Source: Cytophagaceae bacterium (GTDB taxonomy: Bacteria; Bacteroidota; Bacteroidia; Cytophagales; JAIYAX01). From it: a DNA stretch of 64,000 bases. A program made the position numbers and the translations under genes. The DNA is taken from positions 618,022-682,021 of the forward strand of contig JAIYAX010000012.1 in NCBI GenBank assembly GCA_027488815.1. The letters run 5' to 3'. Under the pieces are notes generated by a model, which saw only the letters and a list, made by a program, of their open reading frames with translations, was not told where the DNA came from and did not search any database. Position 1 is the first letter of the stretch. Every line of letters begins with the position of its first letter. This document shows positions 42,786 to 52,584 of this stretch, one piece after another.

Positions 42786-45700
42786 ATGCGCTACCAAGGA
42801 CTTTTTGGATCATTTATTCTATGCTTTTTTGGTTTTATAGGCCAAGCCCAATTGGTTTGGGTTAAAAATCCAGGCTTAAACAACGGACTTCCTCCTACGG
42901 TGGAAGTATTTTCAACTACCTCAAGCTTACCCGGTAACATTCCTCTCAAAGCCTGGTATGTAATCGCCGATATGAACGACCCCAATCTGGAGTTCAAGCC
43001 GGTAGGGAATGGGGGCACAAACAAAACCCCTCAGCAATACATCGCAGGAGAAACCGATCCTGTGTATGTCTGCATCAATGGAGGCTTTTTCTCCGGCAAC
43101 TCCAGCCTCAGTCTGGTGATGCAAGGCAGTACAGTATTGTCGCCCAACGTAAAGCAATTGAACAGAACTTTCAATAGCGTAAGTACCCCTTACTTCCCTA
43201 CCCGTGGAGCTTTAGGAATGGACTCCATCCGACAAATGGATGTAGCATGGATTTATAATGTAGGCGCATTAAACACGACTTATTCATACCCCGCTCCAAG
43301 CCCCAATCAGCTTAACGTAGCTCCTCAGCCGGTTCCCAGCGATACCTTCCCAGCAGGTGCCACATTATGGAACAGAAGAGAAGCCATCGGCGGCTCACCG
43401 GTACTGATCTCCAATGACACCATTCGTATTTCTGCCTCAGAAGAACTCATAGATGTGAACAATGGGGGCAGAGAGCCACGCACAGCCATAGGATACACCA
43501 CCACTGGCAAGATGATCCTGTTTGTAGCAGAAGGCCGAAACGCTCCGGCCAGTGAAGGATTGAGCCTTGCAGAGCTCGCTCAGATCATGAAAGACCTCGG
43601 CTGTGTGGAAGCCTTAAACCTTGACGGGGGAGGCTCAACAGCCATGGTAGCCAACGGAACATTGGTTAACCGTCCTTCAGATGCTGGGAACCTGCGCCCT
43701 GTGGCTTCTGCGGTGATGATCAAAAGAGCCAATCTGATTTACGACACTCAAATGTCAGGCAGATATGTGGAGCGTGGTGCTGGATGGTCAACTACCTCTC
43801 AGGCCGGATTTTTCCCTCCTTCTCAGGCGAGGATTTGCCAAACAAACAACTTGCAGTCTACAGCGACCTATTACCTGACAGGCATTACACCCGGCAGGTA
43901 TGAACTGTCCGCTTGGTGGCCTGTTGCTACCAACAGGTCAACAAATACCCCTTACACTTTGCATAGACCGGGAGTGAGCGATAGTGTCACAGTACGGTTT
44001 AACCAATCCACGGCAGGGGGTGGAGCCAACCGTTTCAATGTGATGGGTGTTTATGACCTCAGTTCGGCAGACTCTATTGTTATCAGTACCGTAGGCGCAG
44101 TAGGCTCAGGACCCGCTCCGTATTTTATTACAACGGACGCCATCCGCCTGACCAAAGTGGCGGAAAGTCTGGCGCAGATGCAATTTTTACCAAATGTTGA
44201 AACTGTAGAAGTCATCAGGGACAGCTTATTCCAAATGCAGCTCAGTTTGACATCTCCCAATACCGGATTTAGACTGAGCAAGCTGCGCATCTTCAGAAAG
44301 ATCGGCGCAGGAGCTGAAACCTTGTTCATACCGGACTCAAGTCTTGGCAACGTCTACCAATTCAACTATGCTTTTAACTATTTGGCTGCCAATCCGGTGG
44401 GTACGGTGGTGTTTAGGTTTGAACTGGAAGATAACCTGGGCAGAAACCTGAGCCGAACCTTAACCCTTCAGGTAGTTCCGCTAACCCAGATCATTATCCT
44501 CAGCCCGAACAACACCCGTCAGCAATTTGACCGTTCCTTCACTTTTGATTATTCCGTCAACTCCAGAAGAAGCAATGTGAACGTGAGTTCGGTACGTATT
44601 TTTAGAAGCATCCAGAATCAACCTGAAACTTTATTGCTTGGTCCCATTGCAATCAATGCCGTTACTGATACACTAAGTCTGAGCCGCACCGTTGATGAGC
44701 CGGTGAACTCCAGTGTACAGCTCAGAATAGAGGCCACAGATGCCAACAACGAGACCTTTAGCAGAACCTATTTCTACAAAGTGGTGCCGAAAAGGGGAGA
44801 TTTTAGACTGATTGCCGTGAGCGACATGAACTCCAGTTTTGGCTCAGTAAGCTATGAATATCAAGTGGACAGTATTTTTCAGCGTATACCAAGGCTCTGG
44901 TCACCAGACATGGTGATTTGTGGAGGAGACATGGTGGCAGGGCAGAGCGCATCGTTAGACTCTACTCAGGTATCCAATATGTGGAATGCTTTTGATCAAA
45001 AAGTTGCCCAGCCTCTCAGAACAGCCAATATCCCTTTTGCTTTCACCATGGGTAACCACGATGCTTCAACAGGCATCCAGCAAGACAGGCTAAGGTCAAG
45101 GGAATACTGGAACAGGCCCGGCAAATTCCCCGGATGGCATCCTGTCGATACCAGCAATTATCCTTACTACATGAGCTTCATGGATAGAGACAGCGGAGAT
45201 GTATATATCGTTTCATGGGATGCATCTGACGCTAACCTGTCACAGGCGGAGATCACCTGGGCAAGAAACCAGTTGCTTTCTCCCAAGGCCCAAAGTGCCC
45301 GTTGGAGAATAGTCGTAGGACACATGCCCCTTTACGGGGTTGCTGCTGAGCGGGATAGCCCAGGTAACATACTTTCCAATCCTGAGTCCTTGCGCAGTAT
45401 GTTGGAAGAAGCCGGAGTAACCGCCTATGTTTCCGGCCATCACCATGCCTATTTCCCTGGTAAAAGAGGGCAGGTGGAATTGCTTAATGCCGGAGCGATA
45501 GGTTCAGGAGCAAGGCAGTGGCTCACCCTCCCTGAAACTTCACCCAACACGGCCACCATCATGGACTTCTTCGCAGCTGAAGATACCATCGTTTACACCA
45601 CTTTTGAGATCAGACATCAGAATGCGGAAGACATGACCGTATTCAACGAATCCCGTTTGCCCGATATCATCCCGGGCTTCAATGGCTATACCCTCAACCG

Positions 45701-48700
45701 TAGGGTAAAAGTGACAGGTCAAGCTACGGGACAGTTCAGCGGGCTACATGTTCCATTTTCCAACAACTCCAACGGAACCGGTGCGGTCAACGTCGTTCAG
45801 TCAGGCAACAAGCTGCTCATCAACGGAAACTTCAGTAACCTCAAAGGCAAGGTTTCTGCTACACGCTCGGCCATTGGCTTGTACAGAGGTCTCCACGCCG
45901 ATCAAGGAAGCATTGTGAAAGAAATGAACGTGCTCTCCTCCAATGGGCTTTCCGGCACCTTTACAGCTGAGTTACCCGCTACAACCGAGTACTTAGAATT
46001 GCTTAGTGCAGGCTCCTTCTACCTTATCATCGAAACAGACAGTGTGCCTTCAGGAGAAGTAAGAGCTCAATTGTACAAATCAGGTAATCAGGCTCCTCCG
46101 GCTTCTGCAATCACTACCTTCGCACCCAATACCACTACGTATGTCCGCAATATTCCGGGCCTCTTGCCCATCAACTGGACTACTCCACGTGATCCAGAGG
46201 TGAACCCGATTACCTATACCTATCAAGTCGCTTCGGATAGCGGTTTCAGTACCATTGTTTATCAAGAAGGTACAGGAAGGCTTCCGGAAGCCCGTAAAAC
46301 CCAGGCTTTCTGGTATGCTTTGCTGGGCCAGGCAGCAGATAGCATCGATATTACCTTGTACAACCGGGTGATCAGCAGTGATGGAAGAGGTATCGTCTTT
46401 GGCCCTGCCACCCTATTCAAGCTCGCCAAAACCAGCGCCCCTGTAGATGGTCCGGTAGAGGTACCCGCCCCTGCTTATGTCTATGACTGTACTCAAGGAC
46501 TGGATGTGCAGGACAATTGCATTGGTCCTTTTGGAAGAACACCTTTCAACAACGGACAGGGGTTGGCCATAGACTCTGATGGAAAAGTTTGGGCAAGTGC
46601 GAATTCGGGTGGCTTCACTGTTTTCAATCCCAATTCCAGTGCTTATACACTTAGCCATCCCGGAGTAGTATACCGTAACTCTGCTGTAATTGGTAACCCA
46701 CCTTTCGTTGACTCGCTGATTTTAGGGTCAGTTCGTGAGCGGGTGAGCAGTGTAACGGGCATGGGCCGTGCTCATGATGGAAACATCCTCATTTCTTTTA
46801 GCAACAGGGTGTACAAGCTGGACCGCATTACAGGTCAGCCTCTCGCACGATTGCTGGTACAAACCTCAAACAGCTTAACCAATCCCGAGTCGGACTCAAT
46901 GGGTCGTATATTTGTAACAACCGTGACGGGCAATATCAGTTGGTTGCTCACCCAGAACGGGACAACTTTCGACAGCCTTAGGATTAATCTTGCTGAAAGA
47001 CCTGCTGGCAGCATCACCCGTGCATCTACCATTTCACCCAGCGGTAGGGAGATTTACATCCCTTACCTTGCAGTCGGGGGCCGGTCGAGCATTCAGAAAT
47101 TCACCAGCAGCAACGGTACGCAATTTACCCTTGCTTCAGAGTTCAGTGCCCAGGGAGCCTGTAAATCCATTTTTTGCGAAGCCAATGGACGTTACTTTGC
47201 GGCTTATGATGCTTCAGGGCCATTGCCTTCACGTGTCATTTACCGTGATGAGCGTGACACCAGTCAGATTCTATCCTGGACATATCCTATGCCTGCTATC
47301 AATGGGCAAGATCTCAGAGGTATAGTGATGACTGCTTCAGCCGATACTTTCTACACCACATCTACCGCAGTAGGACGAGTTGAACGTCATTTCTTATTAC
47401 CACAAGGTTCCGGAAATAATCCCAATCCTATTAGCAGTATCCCACAATACAGCATAAGGCAAGTGAGGCGAGTGAACACCGCCGGAAGAGCCGACTCAGC
47501 TGGGGTATACTGTGCTCTGCAAGGGATAGTGAATGGACCCAACATGTCGATACAAGGACTGGACATTCCGATCGTAGAGAATGGATGGGGGATTCAGGTC
47601 TTTAGTTCTCAAAGCCTACCCGGTGTCAACCCGGCTTTGGGTGATCAAATACGAGTTGCCGGACGCATTCGTCAGGAATACGGAGTGATACGCATTCTTG
47701 CTGATACCATTACTGTGTTGGCGACCAATCAAAGTCTCATGGCTCCCATGGCTGTTACTCAATTGGTTGACTCCCTTGAGTCGCTGCCTTTGCGCATCGA
47801 AGGATTGAGACTGCTGGACGCAAGTCAGTGGACCAGCAATTCCGGCTATCATGGCTTCCAGATTGAGGCGGCCAATGCATTGGACACGTTCCAAGTTTTC
47901 GTTCCCAAAGCTAGCGCAGCCTATACTTCACCAGTTCCATCCGGTGAACTAAGCCTAAGAGGTATCGGAGGACAGTTTAAGCTAAATGCGCCATTCAATG
48001 GAAATTATTTGCTACAACCCAGGTCTGCTGCTGATGTGGTTTATAACCGCCTGACCAAGCTACCCCTGACCGCCTACTGCGAAGGAGACACCCTGCGACT
48101 GGCTCATCGTGGATTTGGACCTTTTGACAGTGGTAATAGCTTTGTGTATGAGCTTTCTGACAGTGCAGGACTGTTCCTGCAACCTGTTGTTCTAGGCAGC
48201 TCAAGTAATTCCATCGATAGCATCAACTATTTAGTGCCTGTTCTGCCATCCGGCAATTACAGGGTGAGGGTAAGAAGTACGGCTCCTCTGCTGAGGTCTG
48301 CTAACAATGGCTTTGATGTATCGATCAACCCTAAACCTTTAGCGGCCATCAGTCTTGACTCATTGACCAGCGTGTTGCAGGCCAGCCCGGGAGGAACAAG
48401 TTACCAATGGTTTTTGGCAGGGCAAGTCATCACCGGAGCAAACAGCCCTAGCCTGCCTGCTGCCAATGCAGGGAGCTATACCGTGCTGGTTACCCGAAAC
48501 GGTTGCAGCAGGCTATCCGCAGCCTTCATAGTGCTGGGAACGGAAGCAAGCCTGACTTCTGATGATCTGCGATTGTTCCCCAACCCAACCACAGGAGAGC
48601 TTAACCTTCAGTTTAGCAGCCCGTCCTCAACAGCCATGGACATCAGTTTAAGTGACCTGAGCGGTAAGCCGTTGAAACATTGGAGACTGGACTTCTCCGA

Positions 48701-48806
48701 GCGCAAGTCGGTGCAACTTTCTCTGCATGAGTTACCTACCGGTACCTATCTGCTGAAGATCAGCACATCTCAGGGCAGTTTGCTGAGACTGGTGGTAAAG
48801 CAATAA
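42786..48806 (+). CDS. Giant T9SS-secreted mosaic: phosphodiester glycosidase, metallophosphatase, CHRD
   Basis: 2006 residues with a signal peptide (ending GFIGQAQ). Domains in order: a phosphodiester glycosidase (NAGPA-type) domain, with NGGFF (about 97), GGREPRTAIGYT and the hallmark NLDGGGSTAMV (about 278-288); a golvesin/xanthan-lyase-C-like beta domain (about 320-455); Ig-like linkers; a calcineurin-type metallophosphatase (about 676-890) with GGD, GNHD, GHMP and GHHH motifs but SDMN where DxH is usual; a CHRD domain (about 982-1098); a fibronectin-like linker; a possible beta-propeller (about 1237-1530); an OB-like domain (about 1570-1735); Ig-like domains; and a type A T9SS sorting domain (RLFPNPTTGELNL to the end). 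It is predicted to be extracellular, splitting phosphodiester-linked sugars and phosphate esters. Domain calls for the propeller and OB regions are tentative. Confidence 0.85.
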   Translation: MRYQGLFGSFILCFFGFIGQAQLVWVKNPGLNNGLPPTVEVFSTTSSLPGNIPLKAWYVIADMNDPNLEFKPVGNGGTNKTPQQYIAGETDPVYVCINGGFFSGNSSLSLVMQGSTVLSPNVKQLNRTFNSVSTPYFPTRGALGMDSIRQMDVAWIYNVGALNTTYSYPAPSPNQLNVAPQPVPSDTFPAGATLWNRREAIGGSPVLISNDTIRISASEELIDVNNGGREPRTAIGYTTTGKMILFVAEGRNAPASEGLSLAELAQIMKDLGCVEALNLDGGGSTAMVANGTLVNRPSDAGNLRPVASAVMIKRANLIYDTQMSGRYVERGAGWSTTSQAGFFPPSQARICQTNNLQSTATYYLTGITPGRYELSAWWPVATNRSTNTPYTLHRPGVSDSVTVRFNQSTAGGGANRFNVMGVYDLSSADSIVISTVGAVGSGPAPYFITTDAIRLTKVAESLAQMQFLPNVETVEVIRDSLFQMQLSLTSPNTGFRLSKLRIFRKIGAGAETLFIPDSSLGNVYQFNYAFNYLAANPVGTVVFRFELEDNLGRNLSRTLTLQVVPLTQIIILSPNNTRQQFDRSFTFDYSVNSRRSNVNVSSVRIFRSIQNQPETLLLGPIAINAVTDTLSLSRTVDEPVNSSVQLRIEATDANNETFSRTYFYKVVPKRGDFRLIAVSDMNSSFGSVSYEYQVDSIFQRIPRLWSPDMVICGGDMVAGQSASLDSTQVSNMWNAFDQKVAQPLRTANIPFAFTMGNHDASTGIQQDRLRSREYWNRPGKFPGWHPVDTSNYPYYMSFMDRDSGDVYIVSWDASDANLSQAEITWARNQLLSPKAQSARWRIVVGHMPLYGVAAERDSPGNILSNPESLRSMLEEAGVTAYVSGHHHAYFPGKRGQVELLNAGAIGSGARQWLTLPETSPNTATIMDFFAAEDTIVYTTFEIRHQNAEDMTVFNESRLPDIIPGFNGYTLNRRVKVTGQATGQFSGLHVPFSNNSNGTGAVNVVQSGNKLLINGNFSNLKGKVSATRSAIGLYRGLHADQGSIVKEMNVLSSNGLSGTFTAELPATTEYLELLSAGSFYLIIETDSVPSGEVRAQLYKSGNQAPPASAITTFAPNTTTYVRNIPGLLPINWTTPRDPEVNPITYTYQVASDSGFSTIVYQEGTGRLPEARKTQAFWYALLGQAADSIDITLYNRVISSDGRGIVFGPATLFKLAKTSAPVDGPVEVPAPAYVYDCTQGLDVQDNCIGPFGRTPFNNGQGLAIDSDGKVWASANSGGFTVFNPNSSAYTLSHPGVVYRNSAVIGNPPFVDSLILGSVRERVSSVTGMGRAHDGNILISFSNRVYKLDRITGQPLARLLVQTSNSLTNPESDSMGRIFVTTVTGNISWLLTQNGTTFDSLRINLAERPAGSITRASTISPSGREIYIPYLAVGGRSSIQKFTSSNGTQFTLASEFSAQGACKSIFCEANGRYFAAYDASGPLPSRVIYRDERDTSQILSWTYPMPAINGQDLRGIVMTASADTFYTTSTAVGRVERHFLLPQGSGNNPNPISSIPQYSIRQVRRVNTAGRADSAGVYCALQGIVNGPNMSIQGLDIPIVENGWGIQVFSSQSLPGVNPALGDQIRVAGRIRQEYGVIRILADTITVLATNQSLMAPMAVTQLVDSLESLPLRIEGLRLLDASQWTSNSGYHGFQIEAANALDTFQVFVPKASAAYTSPVPSGELSLRGIGGQFKLNAPFNGNYLLQPRSAADVVYNRLTKLPLTAYCEGDTLRLAHRGFGPFDSGNSFVYELSDSAGLFLQPVVLGSSSNSIDSINYLVPVLPSGNYRVRVRSTAPLLRSANNGFDVSINPKPLAAISLDSLTSVLQASPGGTSYQWFLAGQVITGANSPSLPAANAGSYTVLVTRNGCSRLSAAFIVLGTEASLTSDDLRLFPNPTTGELNLQFSSPSSTAMDISLSDLSGKPLKHWRLDFSERKSVQLSLHELPTGTYLLKISTSQGSLLRLVVKQ

Positions 48807-48828
48807 GCCGATTCGCACTTGTCAAGAT

Positions 48829-48860
48829 GCACCTCTCTTTATAGGAGGTGCTTTTTTTTT
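48829..48860 (+). terminator. Intrinsic terminator after the giant mosaic gene
   Basis: GCACCTC-tctttatag-GAGGTGC stem followed by nine T, 22 bases after the stop at 48806. Confidence 0.88.
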
Positions 48861-48960
48861 AAGCCAAAGATGAGCCCGCTTCGATCAGAGGTTAGTTGAT
48901 CTTGAAGGCGAAGAGGATTTGAGCTATTGTTTCTTTAGATTTAGGCAAAAGACCCGCTAT

Positions 48961-49728
48961 TTGGAATACCTGCTCATCCCATTGCTTGCCTTTGCCTTGG
49001 CCATCCTTACCTTCTTTTCCGGCTTTGGGCTTGGCACTTTGCTTGCTCCCGGCTTGATGCTCTTTTTCCCGGTGGAGCAGGCGATTGCCCTCACTGCCGT
49101 GGTGCATCTGCTAAACAATCTCTACAAATTCAGCCTGCTGCGATTGGAGATCGACCGTGGAGTCTTTTTAGGCTTTGGACTGCCAGCTATAGCGGCATCC
49201 TTTGCCGGAGCCTGGGCTTTGATACGGCTATCAGATTTGACTCAACCTATCCCATATGCACTTGCCGGCATCGAGTTGGAGACCCAGCCGCTGAAGATCG
49301 GAATGGGCACACTCTTGCTGTTCTTTGCCTTGATGGAACTGCTGCCTGCCCTTCAGAACCTGCGCTTTGGGAAGGGTTGGCTGTCCCTTGGCGGTTTACT
49401 GAGTGGCTTTTTTGGTGGACTTTCCGGGCATCAGGGTGCTTTGAGGGCAGCTTTTTTAAGCAAGGCAGGTTTGAGCAAAGAGGCCTTTGTAGCGACAGGG
49501 GTAGCGGTATCTTTGCTGATCGACCTGAGCAGGCTTAGCCTTTATGCCGGAAGGATGAAAGATTTGCAAGAGGCATGGTTACTGATGCTCCTATGCACGG
49601 TTGCTGCTTTGGCAGGCAGTCTGCTGGGTTTTTCCCTGTTAAAAAAGACCAGCCTACCGATGCTCAAAAGCCTGCTGGGTAGCCTGTTACTGCTGATGGC
49701 TATAGCTCTGGGGATGGGATTGATTTGA
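48961..49728 (+). CDS. TauE/SafE (TSUP) family permease
   Basis: About 255 residues if started at TTG 48961, which gives MEYLLIPLLAFALAILTFFSGFGLGTLLAPG, the usual family N-terminus. The frame also opens at a TTG at 48919, but the extra residues (SYCFFRFRQKTRYL) are unlike the family; no ATG is available. About eight helices with the repeated Gly-rich half motifs FFSGFGLGTLLAPG and GGLLSGFFGGLSGHQGALRAAFL. Such permeases export or import sulfite, sulfoacetate or other organosulfur or organic anions. It follows the terminator of the giant gene and thus needs its own promoter (a TAGATTTA near-match lies just upstream). A fragment of the same family lies at 42443-42526. Confidence 0.82.
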   Translation: MEYLLIPLLAFALAILTFFSGFGLGTLLAPGLMLFFPVEQAIALTAVVHLLNNLYKFSLLRLEIDRGVFLGFGLPAIAASFAGAWALIRLSDLTQPIPYALAGIELETQPLKIGMGTLLLFFALMELLPALQNLRFGKGWLSLGGLLSGFFGGLSGHQGALRAAFLSKAGLSKEAFVATGVAVSLLIDLSRLSLYAGRMKDLQEAWLLMLLCTVAALAGSLLGFSLLKKTSLPMLKSLLGSLLLLMAIALGMGLI

Positions 49729-49895
49729 GGAGGGGAGTTATGAGGTTTATTGGTTATTTTAGTCGTTCGAGGTTCCAATCACGGTTTTAGAGAGATGCTT
49801 CTTATCAATTAATTTTTCTATTCCTTAGATGAGGAAGATTTATTAACTTAAAGATCTTAAAAAAACTCCTGCTTCTAGCAAATCACCTATTTTTA

Positions 49896-49903
49896 TATAT
49901 TTG
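49896..49903 (+). promoter_or_regulatory. Candidate -7 promoter box upstream of the PH-like membrane protein
   Basis: TATATTTG, a perfect TAnnTTTG match, 116 bases before the ATG at 50020. No TTG at -33. Nothing else is seen in 49729-50019. Confidence 0.4.
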
Positions 49904-50019
49904 AGGAATTGCATTAAAATTGGTCTAGTCAACCCGTAATAGATGTTAGTTGATCCTAAAGAACGAATAGAAGCCTCTTGGTGGATCACTGATAATCAAG
50001 CAAATAAGCTGAGTTAGCA

Positions 50020-50505
50020 ATGGAAGCAGCAGAAAAGGTCATTACCGAAAGATTTGAAAGCCGCAAAATCGATAAGTGGAAGCGGATCATGATTTTTTGC
50101 ATAATTGGGTTAGTTCTCGTTACGATCAGTAAGATTTCAAATGCAACTTCAACCAAAATGTCAGGTATCGGTTGGTGGATAGGCATTTTAATGCAAAGTG
50201 TTTTACCAACGTTTTGGTTGGTCCGAAGTATAAAGCAATCAAATCAACGCTTGGGTCAGTTCATTGAATGGACAGCGGACTGCATTATCTTTAAACTAAG
50301 AAACGAAGCCTCAGCAGTAACCATTCAGCGCAGCCAGATTGAAAAAGTGACTATTCAACTGGAGATTATCGAAGTAACCGACAAGGCTAACCAAAAATTT
50401 GTTCTTGATTTTACTGATTTTGACAAATACGAAGACCGATTGAAGATTAAGGAAAATTTTAAAAATGAAATAAAGCAGCCCTGGCTTGACCTTTCTAAAA
50501 AGTAG
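50020..50505 (+). CDS. Small membrane protein with PH-like C-terminal domain
   Basis: 161 residues. Two membrane helices (about 24-42 and 50-70) are followed by a soluble C-terminal domain of ~90 residues. It alternates strands with polar turns (CIIFKLRNEASAVTIQRSQIEKVTIQLEIIEVTDKANQKFVLDFTDFDKYEDRLKIKENF), a pattern seen in bacterial PH-like membrane-proximal domains. No catalytic motif. It is isolated: 291 bases before and 374 bases after without a gene. Function unknown. Confidence 0.62.
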   Translation: MEAAEKVITERFESRKIDKWKRIMIFCIIGLVLVTISKISNATSTKMSGIGWWIGILMQSVLPTFWLVRSIKQSNQRLGQFIEWTADCIIFKLRNEASAVTIQRSQIEKVTIQLEIIEVTDKANQKFVLDFTDFDKYEDRLKIKENFKNEIKQPWLDLSKK

Positions 50506-50879
50506 TTAAGTGATCTAAGATCATGTTAACCAGTATGATTTAAGGAAATTCTTCTTCTGGTCTCTACACCCTTTGAAAAAGCGACCCACCTGGTCTTAGG
50601 TACTGTTAAAAGAACCTTCTTTTCAGCTTGTTTTACCATGATTTAAAAAACTCAGGCCGTTTTCATCGCTGAATTTCACATTTTTATCTTTAGTCTTTGG
50701 AATTTGTATAGGCCTCAGCGGTAAGCAAAGACCAGAAGTTTACAATTATTGGCTAAAGGAGTGTCTCAGCGAGGCGAAAAGACCAAAAGCAGATAATACA
50801 GTTGACCTATTAAATTGCCCACAGGTTTAGGCAATGCATCATACGAAAGCACTAAGTTTACTTACTGGATAATTAATCA
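50506..50879. other. Intergenic region with no recognised feature
   Basis: 374 bases between the PH-like membrane protein and the pentapeptide-repeat gene. I see no credible reading frame, RNA, hairpin terminator or TAnnTTTG box. Confidence 0.4.
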
Positions 50880-51443
50880 ATGAAGGAGCAGTATTTTCAA
50901 GACACAACCTTTAGTAAAAGCGAATTGCCGGCAAAAGGGGAATACGAAAACTGCATTTTCAACCATTGCAACTTTGCTGAGAGCAATCTGTCAGAGTATA
51001 AGTTTATCAACTGCCAATTTAACGGATGCAATTTAAGCCTAACAAAACTCATCGGAACAGCTTTTCAAGACGTGGCTTTTCAAGACTGCAAGATGCTAGG
51101 CCTTCGGTTTGACACTTGTCAAGAACTTGGCCTTTCTTTTTCGTTTGATGGTTGCCAACTCGATCACTCATCATTTTACAAGATAAAAATCAAGAAGACC
51201 CTATTCAAAAATTCGCAGTTGAAGGAAGTAGATTTTGCCGAAACTGACCTTACAAGTGCTGTGTTTGAGAATTGCAATCTTTCGCAGGCTATTTTTGACC
51301 ACTCCATCCTTGAAAAAGCCGATTTTCGATCCTCTTACAACTATTCCATTGATCCGGAAGCAAATAGGATTAAACATGCCAGGTTTTCTCTATTGGGTGT
51401 TTCAGGACTTTTGGATAAGTATGAAGTTAACATAGAGCAATAA
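50880..51443 (+). CDS. Pentapeptide-repeat protein
   Basis: 187 residues made almost wholly of five-residue repeats with a central Leu/Phe (for example CIFNHCNFAESNLSEYKFINCQFNGCNLS, then VDFAETDLTSAVFENCNLSQAIFDHSILEKADF), predicting a right-handed quadrilateral beta-helix. A short non-repeat interruption sits near residue 80, and the C-terminal tail (IDPEANRIKHARFSLLGVSGLLDKYEVNIEQ) is typical of this group. Some relatives (Qnr, McbG) mimic DNA and protect gyrase, but the sequence alone does not show that here. Standalone gene. Confidence 0.85.
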   Translation: MKEQYFQDTTFSKSELPAKGEYENCIFNHCNFAESNLSEYKFINCQFNGCNLSLTKLIGTAFQDVAFQDCKMLGLRFDTCQELGLSFSFDGCQLDHSSFYKIKIKKTLFKNSQLKEVDFAETDLTSAVFENCNLSQAIFDHSILEKADFRSSYNYSIDPEANRIKHARFSLLGVSGLLDKYEVNIEQ

Positions 51444-51500
51444 TCTCCATCTGCCAGTAGCTTTCCCTCCTTTCCCATACCATTGTTCTAAATCTTTTAA

Positions 51501-52505
51501 ATGTATCTATCCTTACAAACATCCCGGCTGATCATTAGGCCCATTGCAACTGAGGATGATGTATTTATACTGCAATTGCTCAATTCTGAGGGCTGGTTAA
51601 AATACATAGGCGACCGAAAGGTTAACTCTCGAAACGATGCACTTGATTACATTCGTAAGATACTCAATAACCCTAGCTCTTTTTATCATATACTTGTTGA
51701 ACGAGAGTCTGAAAGTTCCGTAGGTTTGATTTCGCTATTAAAACGTGAAGATCAACCATTGCCTGATTTTGGTTTTGCATTATTGACTGAGCATCAGGGT
51801 AAGGGGTTTGCTTTTGAGGCAAGCAGGCACTATTTGGACACTTTCTTTAAACAGTCAAATCAACTCGAGTTGATGGCCATCACCCTTTCGGATAATGAGT
51901 CCTCAATTCAATTGTTAAATCGTCTGGGATTTAAGTTCACAGGCAATAAAGAGTCAAAATACGAAAACTTATCCCTTTTCAAGCTTTCATCCATCGATAT
52001 GGCAACATCAGGTAAAGAGAAAATACATGTCTATCATGCCACAATCAAGTGGACAGGTAACAATGGCACGGGCACCAGCGGTTACACGGCTTATGAGCGG
52101 GACCATCGCATTTCAATTGAGCATAAATCAGAGATATCAGGATCCTCTGACCCTGCATTTCGTGGCGATCGTCATAAGCACAACCCTGAAGATCTTTTTG
52201 TGTCGTCCATTTCAGCATGCCACATGCTTTGGTTTTTGCATCTCTGTGCAAATGCCGGCGTAATCGTGACAACTTATCAGGATGAAGCCAAAGGTACTAT
52301 GGAGGAAACCGCCAATGGGGGAGGTAGATTTACGGAAGTTGTCCTAAATCCGGTTGCAACAGTCGCTGACCTTTCCATGGTCGAAATGGCAAACAAGCTT
52401 CATGAGAAGGCCAACGAACTTTGCTTTATTGCCAATTCATTGAACTTTCCGGTAAAATGTCATCCGGTAACAAATAGGGGGTCAAGACAGGCAAATGATA
52501 ACTAA
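51501..52505 (+). CDS. GNAT acetyltransferase fused to an OsmC-like protein
   Basis: 334 residues, two domains in one frame. Residues 1-165 are a GNAT acetyltransferase of the RimJ/RimL type: TSRLIIRPIATEDD at the start, and the acetyl-CoA loop FALLTEHQGKGFAFEASR. Residues 167-334 are an OsmC family domain: HKHNPEDLFVSSISACHMLWFLHLCANAGV with the first reactive Cys and NSLNFPVKCHPV with the second, as in thiol peroxidases that reduce organic hydroperoxides. An internal ATG at 51999 begins the OsmC part (MATSGKEKIHVYHATIKW), so the OsmC protein might also be made separately. The two are normally separate genes. If the sequence is correct this is a fusion; a sequencing frameshift is the alternative. 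Confidence 0.82.
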   Translation: MYLSLQTSRLIIRPIATEDDVFILQLLNSEGWLKYIGDRKVNSRNDALDYIRKILNNPSSFYHILVERESESSVGLISLLKREDQPLPDFGFALLTEHQGKGFAFEASRHYLDTFFKQSNQLELMAITLSDNESSIQLLNRLGFKFTGNKESKYENLSLFKLSSIDMATSGKEKIHVYHATIKWTGNNGTGTSGYTAYERDHRISIEHKSEISGSSDPAFRGDRHKHNPEDLFVSSISACHMLWFLHLCANAGVIVTTYQDEAKGTMEETANGGGRFTEVVLNPVATVADLSMVEMANKLHEKANELCFIANSLNFPVKCHPVTNRGSRQANDN

Positions 52506-52584
52506 TTAGGTTACTGAAAGCTTTATCAGCAAATCTTTAGCAACCGATAATGAATTGTTGGTAGCTGCAATTCGCCCCTGCTCC

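Noticed and set aside
50880..51443. Qnr-type quinolone-resistance assignment for the pentapeptide-repeat protein
   Set aside because: Only the repeat fold is visible; the loops that define Qnr function cannot be recognised, and this family is widespread with unknown roles.
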